Source of the DNA: JAHECW01 sp964641415
GTDB lineage: Bacteria > Acidobacteriota > Thermoanaerobaculia > Thermoanaerobaculales > Sulfomarinibacteraceae
Assembly (NCBI GenBank): GCA_964641415.1
Contig: CAZXMW010000003.1
Span: forward strand, 96,463-160,462
Reading direction: 5' to 3'
Length of the DNA stretch: 64,000 bases
Shown here piece after piece: positions 15,160 to 24,811 of this stretch. Made by a program: the position numbers and the translations under genes. How positions within the stretch are numbered: position 1 is the stretch's first letter; each line of letters begins with the position of its first letter. Below the pieces are notes generated by a model that worked only from the letters and a program-made list of their open reading frames with translations, was not told the origin of the DNA and did not search any database.

Positions 15160-17688
15160 CTATGGTGTGTGGCCGCTCCAGTTGCCGAAGTGTCCGGCCT
15201 CGAAGTCATCCGAGAAGAGATGCTCGTCGAGGCAGTCCGAGCCGTGGAAGACCTCGATGTCGTCGATGTACCAGCCGGCGTGCTCGACCACCGACGAGGC
15301 CATCATGTGGAACTCGATGTCCACCACCTGGCCGGCGTAGCTGCCGAGATCGACGCACTGTTGGACCCACTGGGTCGGCGCCGTGTAGGAGCCGCCGCAG
15401 TGCTCGAAGACGACGTCGCCGTCGGCCCAGACCTGGCCCCAGTCCCAGGGCAGGAACAGGTCGGTCCACTCCCACCAGCAGAACTGGGCCGAACCCGTCG
15501 TGGTCAGGTCGACCTGGAAGGACAGAATGCTGTCGTCGGCCGGGGCGGTGTTGTTGCAGGTGTCGTACCCGGTGTTGTTGCCGAGGTTGTTGTAGCAGCC
15601 GTTGAGGATGGTGCCCCACATCCCACCACCGGAGTGCGGCGCCGGCGGCGGTGAGTTGCTGCCCGTGCAGCCGGTCGCGGCCCAGCTGTAGGTGTCGCCC
15701 CACTGCCAGTCCAGAGTCCCGACCAGACCACCGTCGTCGGTGTCGAAGTCCTCGGCGAAGAACAGCACGTCGGGTCCGGTCGGCGCGGCGGTGAGCTCCT
15801 CGAGGTTGGTGTCCTCGTTGCCGTTGTTGCACGAACCGCTGCCGCCGGAGGTGTCGTCCTCGGCGCGGACGACGTAGGAGTAGAAGGTTTGGCTCCGAAC
15901 GTTGGTGTCGACATAGGAGGTCTCGGCGAGACAGGACGCCACCAGGGAGTCCGGTCCCGGAGTGAAGCCCGGCGTCTCGGACCGGTAGACGTTGTACACC
16001 ACAGAGCTGCCGCAGAACGGGGTTGCGTCGCTCCAGTTCAGCTCGAGAGCGCAGTCGTCGGTCTGCGGGTTGACCAGCGCGGACAGCCCGCCGAAGGTCG
16101 GCGGCTCGATGCACGGCCCGGTGGCGTCGGCCTGGGCGCACGGGCTCGGGTCGGACTCGCAGTCCTCGTCGTTGACCGCGACCACAATGTACGAGTAGGT
16201 GATGCCGCCCGACACCGTGGTGTCGGAGAAGGCCAGCGTCGTCAGCCCGGACTCGATCTCCTCGTAGGCCGGCTGCGGGCAGGCGCCGACGGCACGCTTG
16301 ACGGTGTAGGTGATGCCGGAGCCCGCCACCGCATCCCATGCCAGGTCGATGCGGTTGTCGCCGTTGGCTGCGGCGACCAAGGTGGTCGGACCGGCGTAGG
16401 CGTCGCACAGGGCGCCCGGCGGCACGTTGGCGCCGAGATCGGCGATCACGGCGTCGATCGGGACGCCGCGGTTGCGGTCGTCGGACGTGGGGTTGCCGGT
16501 CGAGCAGAACGCCGAGCCGCGGCAGTGGTGCAGGGCGACGACCTTGTGGTCCGAGTAGCCGAGCACAGGCGAGCCGGACGAGCCGCCCTGGGTGTCGGTC
16601 CAGTAGCCGATGTCGCCGGGTCCACCGCTGCACGGGACCTCGTCGAGGCTCGACGCGTAGTTGTAGCCGCCCATGGCCACGTCCGCCGGATAGGTCGAGA
16701 AGACACCGATCCGCTTGCCCCAGCCAGCCGGGTGCTGCGGATGGTAGACGCGCTCGTCGAGGACCGCGCCGGAGGCGCGCAGTTTCATGAAACCATAGGT
16801 CGCCGGAAGATCGGTCCCGGTGCCGGTCGAGGTGTCCGGGATGACCAGCGAGTAGTCGAGCGCGGCATCGAGCTGGACCAATGTACCGCCCGAAGCCTCG
16901 ATGGTGCCGGGGCACCCCAGGCTCGTCGCGCAGTTGGTTGCGCAGTCCGGTCCTTCGGCCATGAACTCGAAGTCGATGCTGTTGAGCTGCGACTGCGAGC
17001 CGATGCAATGTTCATTGGTCATCAGGTGACCGGTGTTGCCGATCAGCCAACCGGTGCAGTGGGCGCTGCCGTTGAGCAGCAGCCGTGCCACCGCGCGCGA
17101 CGTGTCGTAGAGCTCGGGCTCGCTGGCCTGGTAGCACTTGGCCTCGTCGGTATCGTCGGCGCCGCACAGCGATTCGGGTTCCTCGGGCGGTCTGGGCAGG
17201 TTCATCTCCTCGCCGAGCCCCTGGCTCCAGAACCAGCGGATCTCATCGTCGTTGTAGCCGCGGCCGTACCTGTCGACAGCGTAGCCCCAGCTCCCTGACT
17301 CGCCGGCGGTCCACAGCTCGATGACCGCCGCATCGCCCTTGATGTGGGTGGCGAAGAAACCCTCGGCCGTCATGCCGAGGTCGTGGCGGCCGAAACCGGT
17401 GTAGGTCCAGCTCTGGGCGCCGTCCGGCGAGCGCACGATGACGAAGTCCCCCGGCGCCAGCTCCATGCGCTGGAAGTGGGGAGCGATGTAGGTCGCGCCG
17501 GGAAAAGTGATCTCGTCAACCCAGGTCAGCATGGGTTGGGGCGAGCCCGAACTCGAGTAGGGGTGCGGCGTCTCGTACCGCTCGGTCACGTGCTCACCGA
17601 TCATGATCGGCTGGTTCGCCAGCACCGCGGGGGCCGCCAGCAGAAACGCCGTCAAGGACACCATCATCATCACACCACGTCGTTGCAT
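15160..17688 (-). CDS. secreted trypsin-like serine protease with FnIII and C-terminal tag
   Basis: 842 residues with a signal peptide (1-24, ...PAVLA). The S1/lysyl-endopeptidase-like domain (about 195-420) has the catalytic triad H227 (NEHC), D278 (LDYS) and S371 (GGSSGSP) and several cysteines for disulphides. Two fibronectin-III-like domains follow (about 435-620). The last 190 residues look like a MAM/jelly-roll domain, with the signature GWYIDDIEV and a final tag LFSDDFEAGHFGNWS. The tag form is shared with the neighbouring M14 peptidase. GGAGGAGGG precedes the ATG. It is probably an exported, surface-retained or released protease; the specificity is unknown. Confidence 0.88.
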   Translation of the reverse strand: MQRRGVMMMVSLTAFLLAAPAVLANQPIMIGEHVTERYETPHPYSSSGSPQPMLTWVDEITFPGATYIAPHFQRMELAPGDFVIVRSPDGAQSWTYTGFGRHDLGMTAEGFFATHIKGDAAVIELWTAGESGSWGYAVDRYGRGYNDDEIRWFWSQGLGEEMNLPRPPEEPESLCGADDTDEAKCYQASEPELYDTSRAVARLLLNGSAHCTGWLIGNTGHLMTNEHCIGSQSQLNSIDFEFMAEGPDCATNCATSLGCPGTIEASGGTLVQLDAALDYSLVIPDTSTGTGTDLPATYGFMKLRASGAVLDERVYHPQHPAGWGKRIGVFSTYPADVAMGGYNYASSLDEVPCSGGPGDIGYWTDTQGGSSGSPVLGYSDHKVVALHHCRGSAFCSTGNPTSDDRNRGVPIDAVIADLGANVPPGALCDAYAGPTTLVAAANGDNRIDLAWDAVAGSGITYTVKRAVGACPQPAYEEIESGLTTLAFSDTTVSGGITYSYIVVAVNDEDCESDPSPCAQADATGPCIEPPTFGGLSALVNPQTDDCALELNWSDATPFCGSSVVYNVYRSETPGFTPGPDSLVASCLAETSYVDTNVRSQTFYSYVVRAEDDTSGGSGSCNNGNEDTNLEELTAAPTGPDVLFFAEDFDTDDGGLVGTLDWQWGDTYSWAATGCTGSNSPPPAPHSGGGMWGTILNGCYNNLGNNTGYDTCNNTAPADDSILSFQVDLTTTGSAQFCWWEWTDLFLPWDWGQVWADGDVVFEHCGGSYTAPTQWVQQCVDLGSYAGQVVDIEFHMMASSVVEHAGWYIDDIEVFHGSDCLDEHLFSDDFEAGHFGNWSGHTP

Positions 17689-17910
17689 TGGGTCCCTCCT
17701 CCAAGTGGGTTAGAAAACAGCCGAATTTGCTTTCGGACAGGAACACAACTCGGAAAATCATAGCACGGAATCACGGCGTCGGCGCCGCTCCGATCGGCGA
17801 CGGTTTTCGTCGGCACCCGGAGAGGTGCGGGCAGCAAGGCCCGAGGTCGCACCCCGTCGCGGTGCGCCGCGCCGGTCGCGGCGTTTGTGCGCTCCCAACC
17901 CACTCGGCCC

Positions 17911-20370
17911 TTACCGGCTGGATGACGACCACTGCGACGTGTCGCCCGACTCGAACCGATCGCGGAACAGCAGCCCCGGCGGCACGTCGTCGACGCCCCG
18001 CAGCACGATGTCGTCGATGTGCCAGCCGTCGCGGGTGGTGTTGGAGTCGGTGTCGATCCGGAACCGGATCCGGGCGTTGACCGCGTGGTCGAGATCGGAA
18101 ACGGGAATCTCGACCTGCTCCCAGCTTCCGGTCCGGGTCCCGGTGTACGACGCCACCGTGGTCCAGCTCGATCCGCCGTCGGCCGACACCTCGACAAAGC
18201 CCAAGTCCCAACCGGCCTCGAGTTCGTAGATGTGCACGAACTCGAGCGTGGCGCCGGTAACATCGGACAGATCGAGCCCCGGCGAGGTCAGGGAGTCGTT
18301 CCAGTTGTCGCCGTAGTCGCCGCCCGGGCTGTCGGTCCAGGAGTGGTTCGGGCTCGCCGAGGCCTCGGTGGTGATCGCCCACTGGCCCTGGGCGGTCCAG
18401 CCCAGGTTGCCGTCCTCGACGTCGTCGTCGAAGACCACCTGGAAGGGCTCGAGCTCGAAGTCGACGGTCATGGTCGAGCCCGAGACCGCGACGACACCGG
18501 CCGCGGTCTGGTCGCCGTGCCCGTCGGCCGACGCGGTCACGTCATAGGTGCCCGACGGCAGCACCAGGTCATAGGTGCCGCCGATCGGTGCCGAGGTCGT
18601 GGTGAAAGCGCCGGCGGTGATCGCGGCCTCGATGGGCGCGCCGGTGACGGCGTCGGTCACCGTGCCTGCAACGTGGGCGGCGGTTCCCGGGTCGAGCACC
18701 CAGATGAACGCCGCACGCACGGTTCCCCAGTGGCCGGCGGCGTCGCGGCCGCGGAGGTAGAGCGTGTGCCGTCCGTCGGCCAGGCCGTTGGTGTCGATCG
18801 ATCCCGTCACCGACTCGACGGTGCTGTTGAACGCGCCGTCCACCGCAACGAGCGGAATCGGCACCGAACCCGGCTGCCACGGCGGAACGTCGAGGTACGC
18901 CTCGGCCTCGGCGACGGCCTCGGTCGAGGTCGGCGGCGAGATCTCGCCCGGTCCGTAGCGGGTGTCGTCGATCACCGCCGACACGGTCACGAGGTCGCCG
19001 GGACCGGGCGCGGTCGGCGTCGCGATCGGGTTGACGACCTCGGGTCCCGATGACTGGGTGTAGGGCGCCCGCGCCGCTCGCGCCGCGTAGAGCAGCGCCT
19101 CGAGGTTGTCGGGGTAGATGGTGCTCTCGAAAGACGGGCAGTCCTGGAAGAAAGCAGTTCCGAGCTCGAAGGTGTAGGCCGGCATGCCGATCCGGCCGTA
19201 GCCGAAGTCCTTGGTCGCGCCGTCCACCGCGTAGTTGCTCCCGAGCTTGGCGTAGTACCCGTTGAAGTACGAGAACTTTCGCCCGAGCCGAAGCATCTGC
19301 CCGTTGTTCGGGGCCGGCGGATCGGCGAATCCGAAGGCCGAGAAGACATCGCCCCCGTAGCTGTGGACGTCGATGAAGATCCCGGTGGCGTGATCTGGGG
19401 CCGGGGTGGTCAGGTCGTCGGGCCGCCAGTCGGGGAAGTTGGCGGTGATCCAGTCCCGCACCGCCTGGGTCTCGGGCTCGGACGCCGGAGAGGCGCCGCG
19501 GAAGGTGGTGCTGCACGGATCGCTGCTCGAGCCGCCGCAGCAGCCCCACTCGAAATCGTGGTTGCGGTTGAGATCGGCGCCGCGAGAGGTGGAGGTCGGC
19601 CCGCAGTAGTTCTGGTTGGTGTTCTTGCGCCACGACAGCCCGGCCTCGGCCTGCTTGCGGCCGTCGGGGTTGGCCTGGAGCAGGACGTGGATCTCGTGGC
19701 GGTCGAGCAACCAGGTGACGTCCGGATCGAGACCGTACTCGGCGAGCAGGTGCTCGGCAAACCGGGTGACGGCCTCTGCGGTCGCGTACTCCCGAGCGTG
19801 CACCGCGCCCATGACCCAGAGCTTGGGCTTGTCGGCCGAGGGAATGCCGTTGCTGGTGTTGGTCAGCCTCAGCACCATCAGGTCGTAGCCGTAGCTCGGT
19901 CCGAATGCGGTCTTCTCCCACGAGTCGCCGATGTCGATCCACTCGGCGAGATCCGGAGACGCGAGGGCGAGCGCCGCGCCGTCGGCCAGGGTCTCCTCCA
20001 CCGTCCGGTAGCACGGGTAGCCCGGGATGCCCTCGGTCTGTCCCTCGAGCGCCCCCGGCGGCCGACCGTACCTCTCGGTGAGCTCGACGTCGACCCGGTA
20101 GCAAAAGCCGAGCTCGCGCAGCACCTGCTCGCCGTCAGCGTCGACCGCGGCATCGAGCAGCCCCTTCTCGGGGTGGTAGGCCCAGACGTCGATCCACCGG
20201 TCGAGAAGCTCAGCCTCCTGCCGGCTGGCGACCTCGACTCGAACCACTGAAAATTGTCGAATCGCCGCGGCAAAGCTCGAAGCGCCATCCGATCCGGGCT
20301 CCGACCCGGGCACCGGCGACACGGCGCAGAGCACGATGATCAGGACGGCAGGGAATGATCTCAGGCACAT
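17911..20370 (-). CDS. secreted M14 zinc carboxypeptidase with C-terminal tag
   Basis: 819 residues with a signal peptide (1-22). The peptidase M14 domain (about 125-435) shows the zinc site HARE (H191, E194) and VHSYGG (H336), and the catalytic glutamate in FELGT (E402). After it come an Ig-like segment, a carboxypeptidase regulatory-like beta-sandwich (about 560-640, VAGTVTDAVTGAPIEAAI), a MAM-like domain with GWHIDDIVL, and the final tag LLFRDRFESGDTSQWS. It probably removes C-terminal residues from peptides outside the cell. It stands alone on the minus strand, 222 bp upstream of the S1 protease gene. Confidence 0.9.
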   Translation of the reverse strand: MCLRSFPAVLIIVLCAVSPVPGSEPGSDGASSFAAAIRQFSVVRVEVASRQEAELLDRWIDVWAYHPEKGLLDAAVDADGEQVLRELGFCYRVDVELTERYGRPPGALEGQTEGIPGYPCYRTVEETLADGAALALASPDLAEWIDIGDSWEKTAFGPSYGYDLMVLRLTNTSNGIPSADKPKLWVMGAVHAREYATAEAVTRFAEHLLAEYGLDPDVTWLLDRHEIHVLLQANPDGRKQAEAGLSWRKNTNQNYCGPTSTSRGADLNRNHDFEWGCCGGSSSDPCSTTFRGASPASEPETQAVRDWITANFPDWRPDDLTTPAPDHATGIFIDVHSYGGDVFSAFGFADPPAPNNGQMLRLGRKFSYFNGYYAKLGSNYAVDGATKDFGYGRIGMPAYTFELGTAFFQDCPSFESTIYPDNLEALLYAARAARAPYTQSSGPEVVNPIATPTAPGPGDLVTVSAVIDDTRYGPGEISPPTSTEAVAEAEAYLDVPPWQPGSVPIPLVAVDGAFNSTVESVTGSIDTNGLADGRHTLYLRGRDAAGHWGTVRAAFIWVLDPGTAAHVAGTVTDAVTGAPIEAAITAGAFTTTSAPIGGTYDLVLPSGTYDVTASADGHGDQTAAGVVAVSGSTMTVDFELEPFQVVFDDDVEDGNLGWTAQGQWAITTEASASPNHSWTDSPGGDYGDNWNDSLTSPGLDLSDVTGATLEFVHIYELEAGWDLGFVEVSADGGSSWTTVASYTGTRTGSWEQVEIPVSDLDHAVNARIRFRIDTDSNTTRDGWHIDDIVLRGVDDVPPGLLFRDRFESGDTSQWSSSSR

Positions 20371-20728
20371 GGGGAATCCTCGCAGCGGATGCGGTCATCG
20401 AACCCGTTCATCGTAGCAGAAAGCGGCTCGAGGCGCGGGGTTCGCCGCCGCTCTCGACCTTGTGTAACCCGATTGCCGCAGCGCGACAAGTATTCAATGT
20501 ATGAAGTACATGACGTTGTCGCCCACTCAAACCGGTTTCCGGCAACACGCCCCGATCAGCGAGGTCGGTGCAACGGGCAGGTGGGCGCCTCCCGCCACAC
20601 ACCGACGGCGTTCGCGCCGTTTCTCACCACCCAACCACACCACCACACCTTGAACCCCTCCTCCCCCACGGCCGAACCCGGCGACCGGAGCCGGGTCGGT
20701 CCCCACCTGCGCCCCTCGGGTTGTCGAG
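20371..20728. other. 358-bp intergenic region without a recognised gene
   Basis: It lies between the M14 peptidase start (leftward) and the end of queA. The middle is AT-richer than its surroundings and has a small inverted repeat (ATGTA TGAAG TACAT at 20497-20511), possibly promoter or operator DNA for the peptidase gene. No convincing ribosome site, RNA or terminator was seen. A 64-codon frame on the minus strand has no recognisable content. Confidence 0.5.
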
Positions 20729-21757
20729 CTACACGATGAGCATGGCGTCGCCGTAGGAGAAGAAGCGATAGCCCGAGTCGACCGCCTCCCGGTAGGCGGC
20801 GAGGACCCGCTCTCGCCCGGCCAGCGCGCTGACCAGCATGAGCAGAGTCGAGCGCGGCAGGTGGAAGTTGGTCAGCAGGGCGCCGACGCCGCGGAACTCG
20901 TAGCCGGGCGTGATGAACAGGTCAGTCCAGCCATCTTCCGGGACGACCCTGCCGCGGCCGGCCGCCAGCGCTCCCTCCAGCGCCCGCACCGACGTCGTGC
21001 CGACACAGACCACCCTTCGGCCGTGATCGAGGGCTCGGTTGACCGCGGCTGCGGTCTCACCGGTGAACCGGTACCACTCGCTGTGCATGCGGTGCTCGGC
21101 CACGGTCTCAGCGGTCACCGGCCGGAAGGTCCCGAGCCCGACGTGCAGGGTGACGAAGGCGAGCTCGACGCCTCGGCCGGCGATCCGGTCGAGCAGGGCA
21201 CGGGTGAAGTGCAGCCCGGCGGTCGGAGCGGCCACGGCACCGGGAACCGCGGCGTAGACGGTCTGGTAGTCGGTGCGATCCTCGGCAGTGGCGCCGTCGT
21301 CGCGTCGGATGTAGGGCGGCAGGGGCGTCTCTCCGAGCCGGTCGAGACGATCGAACTCGAGGGGAGGGTCGAACCGGACGGTCCATCGCCCCTCGCCCGC
21401 TAGTCCGACCAGCTCCAGGGCTGAACCGTCGCCGAGGACGAGCCGTTCACCGGGTCGGGCCCGGGCCGACGGTCGGAGCAGGCACTCCCACGCGCCGCCG
21501 CCGAGCTCGCGCAGCAGCAGCACCTCGAAGCGCCGCCCGGTCGGCCGGCACGCCTCGAGCCGGGCCGGAATGACCCTGGTGTCGTTGAGCAGCAGCAGGT
21601 CACCGGGTGCGAGCAGCATCGGCAGCTCGACCACCCGCCGGTGTTCGATCGAACCCGTCCGGCGGTCGAGCACGAGCAGCCGCGAGGCGCCGCGCGCCGT
21701 CGGCCGTTGGGCGATCCGGTCGTTGGGCAGGTGGTAGTCGAAATCGTCGGTCTGCAC
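20729..21757 (-). CDS. queA: tRNA preQ1(34) S-adenosylmethionine ribosyltransferase-isomerase
   Basis: 342 residues. It transfers and isomerises the ribosyl part of SAM onto preQ1 in tRNA, forming epoxyqueuosine. Family hallmarks run through the length: the FDYHLPNDRIAQRP start, LLLLNDTRVIPARL, AAPTAGLHFT, THVGLGTF-type (TLHVGLGTFRPV), GTTSVRALE and TNFHLPRSTLLMLVSA. The length matches QueA (about 340-350). It is divergent from the YraN-type gene with 47 bp between them. No other queuosine gene is adjacent. Confidence 0.96.
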   Translation of the reverse strand: MQTDDFDYHLPNDRIAQRPTARGASRLLVLDRRTGSIEHRRVVELPMLLAPGDLLLLNDTRVIPARLEACRPTGRRFEVLLLRELGGGAWECLLRPSARARPGERLVLGDGSALELVGLAGEGRWTVRFDPPLEFDRLDRLGETPLPPYIRRDDGATAEDRTDYQTVYAAVPGAVAAPTAGLHFTRALLDRIAGRGVELAFVTLHVGLGTFRPVTAETVAEHRMHSEWYRFTGETAAAVNRALDHGRRVVCVGTTSVRALEGALAAGRGRVVPEDGWTDLFITPGYEFRGVGALLTNFHLPRSTLLMLVSALAGRERVLAAYREAVDSGYRFFSYGDAMLIV

Positions 21758-21804
21758 CGGCGAATGATAATGCAGCGGCCGACACCGGGTAGACTCGACG
21801 GATC

Positions 21805-22185
21805 ATGGATCGCATCAGGCTCGGCAGGTGGGGAGAGTGGCTGGCGCTCATCCTGCTCACCGGCAAGGGTTATCGGCTTCGCCACCGGAACTGGCGGGGC
21901 GCCGGCGGCGAGCTCGATCTGGTGGTCGAGCAGCGCGGTGAGATCATCTTCGTCGAGGTCAAGCTGCGTTCGAGCGACGCTTTCGGCGGCGCCGGCGGTG
22001 CGGTGACCCGGGACAAGCAGCGCCGCCTCGCCCGGGTCTCGGCTGCGTATCTGTCGCGCCACGACCTCTGGCACCGGCCGTGCCGTTTCGACATCGTCAC
22101 CGTCGAGCGCGGTCAAAGGTTCCCGTACTGGCGCATCCGACATTACCGCAACGCGTTCGCGGTCGACACCGGCCGCCAGCTTTGA
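21805..22185 (+). CDS. YraN/UPF0102 family nuclease-like protein
   Basis: 126 residues. The family has a restriction-endonuclease-like (Holliday-resolvase-type) fold. The candidate catalytic residues are visible: GELDLV (E36, D38) and FVEVK (E51, K53). The length and the G-x-x-GE start (GRWGEWLA) fit. The cellular role of YraN proteins is not established. A TAGACT hexamer at 21790-21795 could be a -10, which would give a very short leader. After its stop the sequence carries a degenerate run of GAGTTG-like units. Confidence 0.85.
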   Translation: MDRIRLGRWGEWLALILLTGKGYRLRHRNWRGAGGELDLVVEQRGEIIFVEVKLRSSDAFGGAGGAVTRDKQRRLARVSAAYLSRHDLWHRPCRFDIVTVERGQRFPYWRIRHYRNAFAVDTGRQL

Positions 22186-22242
22186 CGGAATCGAGGACTC
22201 GGAATGACGAGTTGACAGTTGCGAGTGATCGTGTACAGGTTC

Positions 22243-24672
22243 CTACAGGAGCTTCTTGAACCACTTCTTCCGCTCGAGGGTCCGCGGTTCGCTGTCGCTG
22301 CCGAGGGCGCCCATGTGACCGCTGCGGTCCTCGGCGACGACATAGAAGTGAACATCCCGGTTGCCGTGCAGCTCAGGCGACACGACAAAGGGGTAGGTCC
22401 CATCCTCGGCCCGATCCAGGGGCAGCTGCAGGTAGCCGGCATCAGAGTCGTTGCGGGCGTGGACCACGACCCGCTCGACCCGGTAATCGTCCGACACCCT
22501 CAGGTTCACGGTAATGGTCTCGTTCTTCTTGAAGCCGGGCACCGACGGCTCGACGATCTCGATCATCGGCGCTTGGACGTCGAGCTCCGCGAGTCGTGCC
22601 TCGAGGACCAAACAGGCCCGATCGATCTCGTCGTGGAGCTCGGAGCCGGTCGCCAAACCCGCGAGGCGCGCGAGGCCGGCTTCAGGATCGCCCGCCTCGC
22701 CCTCGGCGAGGGCGTCAGCGATCAGACCCCGATCGTGCCGTGCCGCCGTGACCCGTTCGCGGCACCAACGGATGCGGGCCTCGGGGCCCCGCCGCTCGGG
22801 CCACGCTCTGAGGAGACTGTCGAGCACGGCGATGGCGGGCTCGTACTCCTCGCCTTCGATGAAACGTTCGGCACGCGCTTCCAGGGCGGCCGCCGAGCTG
22901 TCGCGAACCTCCGCCGCGCCACTGTAGCCGGGCAGCTCGTCGATCAGCCGCGATGCGTCCGCGATGGCGCCGAGGTCATCGCCCTCCTCGCTCGCCTGCC
23001 ACATGGCCGAGTGCAGCCGGAGCGCGCGACGCCCGCGGTCGAGATCAGCGGCGAGCCCCGCGGTCTCGGCGAGCTCTGCAGCGCTGAGCCCGGCGAGCCC
23101 CGCGACGCCGCGTCGGATCATCGGGATGCTGCCGTAGCCGAAACCTCGGCGTAGATCGTCGATCGCCGCACCCCGGTCGGCCGCCCGCGAGACCAGTGCC
23201 ACCAGGTTGTCGTAGAGCGCCGACTCGTCGGAGCTGAACGACAGATCGTCCCGCTCGTCCAACGCGTCCAAAGCGCTGCGAGCCGCATCGTGATCGCCGG
23301 CGTCGACCAACGCCTGGATCGACAGCAGGTCATCGAACAGGTTTCCGTCGGGCGGCGGCGGCACCAGCGGGTCAACGGCTAAAGCTCCGGGGGCAACTGC
23401 GACATCGGTGATTCCGGGGGCGCCGCTATCGGCCGACCGCGGCCAGGTGAAAACGATGATGCTGCCCAGGACGACCACGACAACCGCGACGGCGGCGATC
23501 TCGAGGCGGGAAACGCGGCGTCGTCGCCCGGTTCGTCGATCTCCCTCCGCCTCTGCCCGGGGAGGCTCGGCGAGGTCGCCGGGCTCGACCGCAGGCGGCA
23601 CCCAGACGTCCTCGGGCACCGGGTTTTGAACGTCGGTGTCGTCTCCGTCGTCGAGGCTCGGCGGAAGCTCGGGATCGTCGAACAGCACCTCGGGCCAGGC
23701 ATCATGACCAGCCGGTACGGGAGCGTCGTCGACACCGCCCGCAATCGGCGATTCGGACGACGGCGAAGCGCTCGCGGGCGGCGGTTCGAAGCTCGGGTCG
23801 GTCCGGTTGGGGTCGAAGACCGCGTCAACAGCGGGTTCCCCGGCAGCCGGCTCGTTCGGACGCTCGGGCAGGGCTCGGATCAGCGGATCGCGGAGGTCGC
23901 TCGGGGACTGCCCGCGACCGTCCGGGTCGGGATCCATGAGCTGACCGAGCATGGCCTCCAGCGGCTCGACCTCGCCGAGCTCGTCCCGAAGCGCCGGCGG
24001 GATGGTGACCCGGGGCCGCTCGTAACCATCGGCCTCGATCTCGGCGCCGAGCAGGCCGCAGGCCATGACGCCGAACGAGAAGAGGTCGCTGCGCCACGCC
24101 TGGTCCGAGGTCAGCAGATTGCCGGCCACCAGCTCAGGCGCAATGTGCGGATCCGCCGCCGGCACGGGCACGCCCGCTCCGGCATAGAGCAGGGTTGCGC
24201 TGGTGCCGAAGCCGAGCACCAGCGCGCGATCGCCGGCCGGGCGGCGGACGACGACGACGTTGGTCGGCTTGAGGTTGAGGTGGGCGGCGCCGGCCGCCGA
24301 CAGATCCTCGATGCACGCGAGCACGTCGAGCAGCACGTTGACGGCCGCGAACGGGGACAGCTCCTCGATGGAGTCGAGGGTCTCGCCCTCGATCCGCTCC
24401 ATGACCAGGAAGCCGTCGCCCTCGGGGGTCAGCCCGTGATCGGTGATCGCCGGCATCGACTGGATCCGGCGCAACGTGGCCGCATCGACCATGGCCAGAA
24501 ACAGTCGCCGGATCTGGTCCTCTGCGCCCGGCACTCCGCAGCTGACCATCTTGATCACGACCTCACGACCGGTCGCCGGGTCCAGTGCGAGAAAAACGGC
24601 GCCGGTCGGCGAGGTCGCGATGACCTCTTTGAGTTTGAGCTCCTCGAGGATCTGACGTGTTTCGATCACCAT
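22243..24672 (-). CDS. membrane pseudokinase (Ser/Thr kinase-like) with periplasmic C-terminal region
   Basis: 809 residues. The first 265 have the fold of Hanks-type protein kinases: the VIKM lysine (K41), a GETLDSIEEL hinge-like region and DLFSFGVMACGLL. Two catalytic motifs are altered. The HRDLKPEN loop is HLNLKPTN (N133 for Asp), and DFG is GFG (154-156). It is therefore predicted to lack phosphotransfer. A Pro/Asp/Glu-rich linker (about 265-385) leads to one membrane helix (about 391-413), then a helical-repeat-like region and a final beta-domain (about 690-809). It is probably a scaffold or ligand-sensing protein. It is the third leftward gene after the C25 peptidase and lipoprotein genes. 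Confidence 0.75.
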   Translation of the reverse strand: MVIETRQILEELKLKEVIATSPTGAVFLALDPATGREVVIKMVSCGVPGAEDQIRRLFLAMVDAATLRRIQSMPAITDHGLTPEGDGFLVMERIEGETLDSIEELSPFAAVNVLLDVLACIEDLSAAGAAHLNLKPTNVVVVRRPAGDRALVLGFGTSATLLYAGAGVPVPAADPHIAPELVAGNLLTSDQAWRSDLFSFGVMACGLLGAEIEADGYERPRVTIPPALRDELGEVEPLEAMLGQLMDPDPDGRGQSPSDLRDPLIRALPERPNEPAAGEPAVDAVFDPNRTDPSFEPPPASASPSSESPIAGGVDDAPVPAGHDAWPEVLFDDPELPPSLDDGDDTDVQNPVPEDVWVPPAVEPGDLAEPPRAEAEGDRRTGRRRRVSRLEIAAVAVVVVVLGSIIVFTWPRSADSGAPGITDVAVAPGALAVDPLVPPPPDGNLFDDLLSIQALVDAGDHDAARSALDALDERDDLSFSSDESALYDNLVALVSRAADRGAAIDDLRRGFGYGSIPMIRRGVAGLAGLSAAELAETAGLAADLDRGRRALRLHSAMWQASEEGDDLGAIADASRLIDELPGYSGAAEVRDSSAAALEARAERFIEGEEYEPAIAVLDSLLRAWPERRGPEARIRWCRERVTAARHDRGLIADALAEGEAGDPEAGLARLAGLATGSELHDEIDRACLVLEARLAELDVQAPMIEIVEPSVPGFKKNETITVNLRVSDDYRVERVVVHARNDSDAGYLQLPLDRAEDGTYPFVVSPELHGNRDVHFYVVAEDRSGHMGALGSDSEPRTLERKKWFKKLL

Positions 24673-24811
24673 GGCCTCGCTCTCGTCCGGTCAACGATCA
24701 GCGCATGCGCACACCTTCACGTTAATCCAACGGAACGGGCGAATCCGTGGTGTGAATCACTTCTGCCCGCGACTGCATCCGGGCGGCACGGGCGGCCGCA
24801 GCCGACCGCGC

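Noticed and set aside
20408..20602. 64-codon minus-strand frame upstream of the M14 peptidase gene
   Set aside because: No ribosome site, no family resemblance and likely part of the promoter region.
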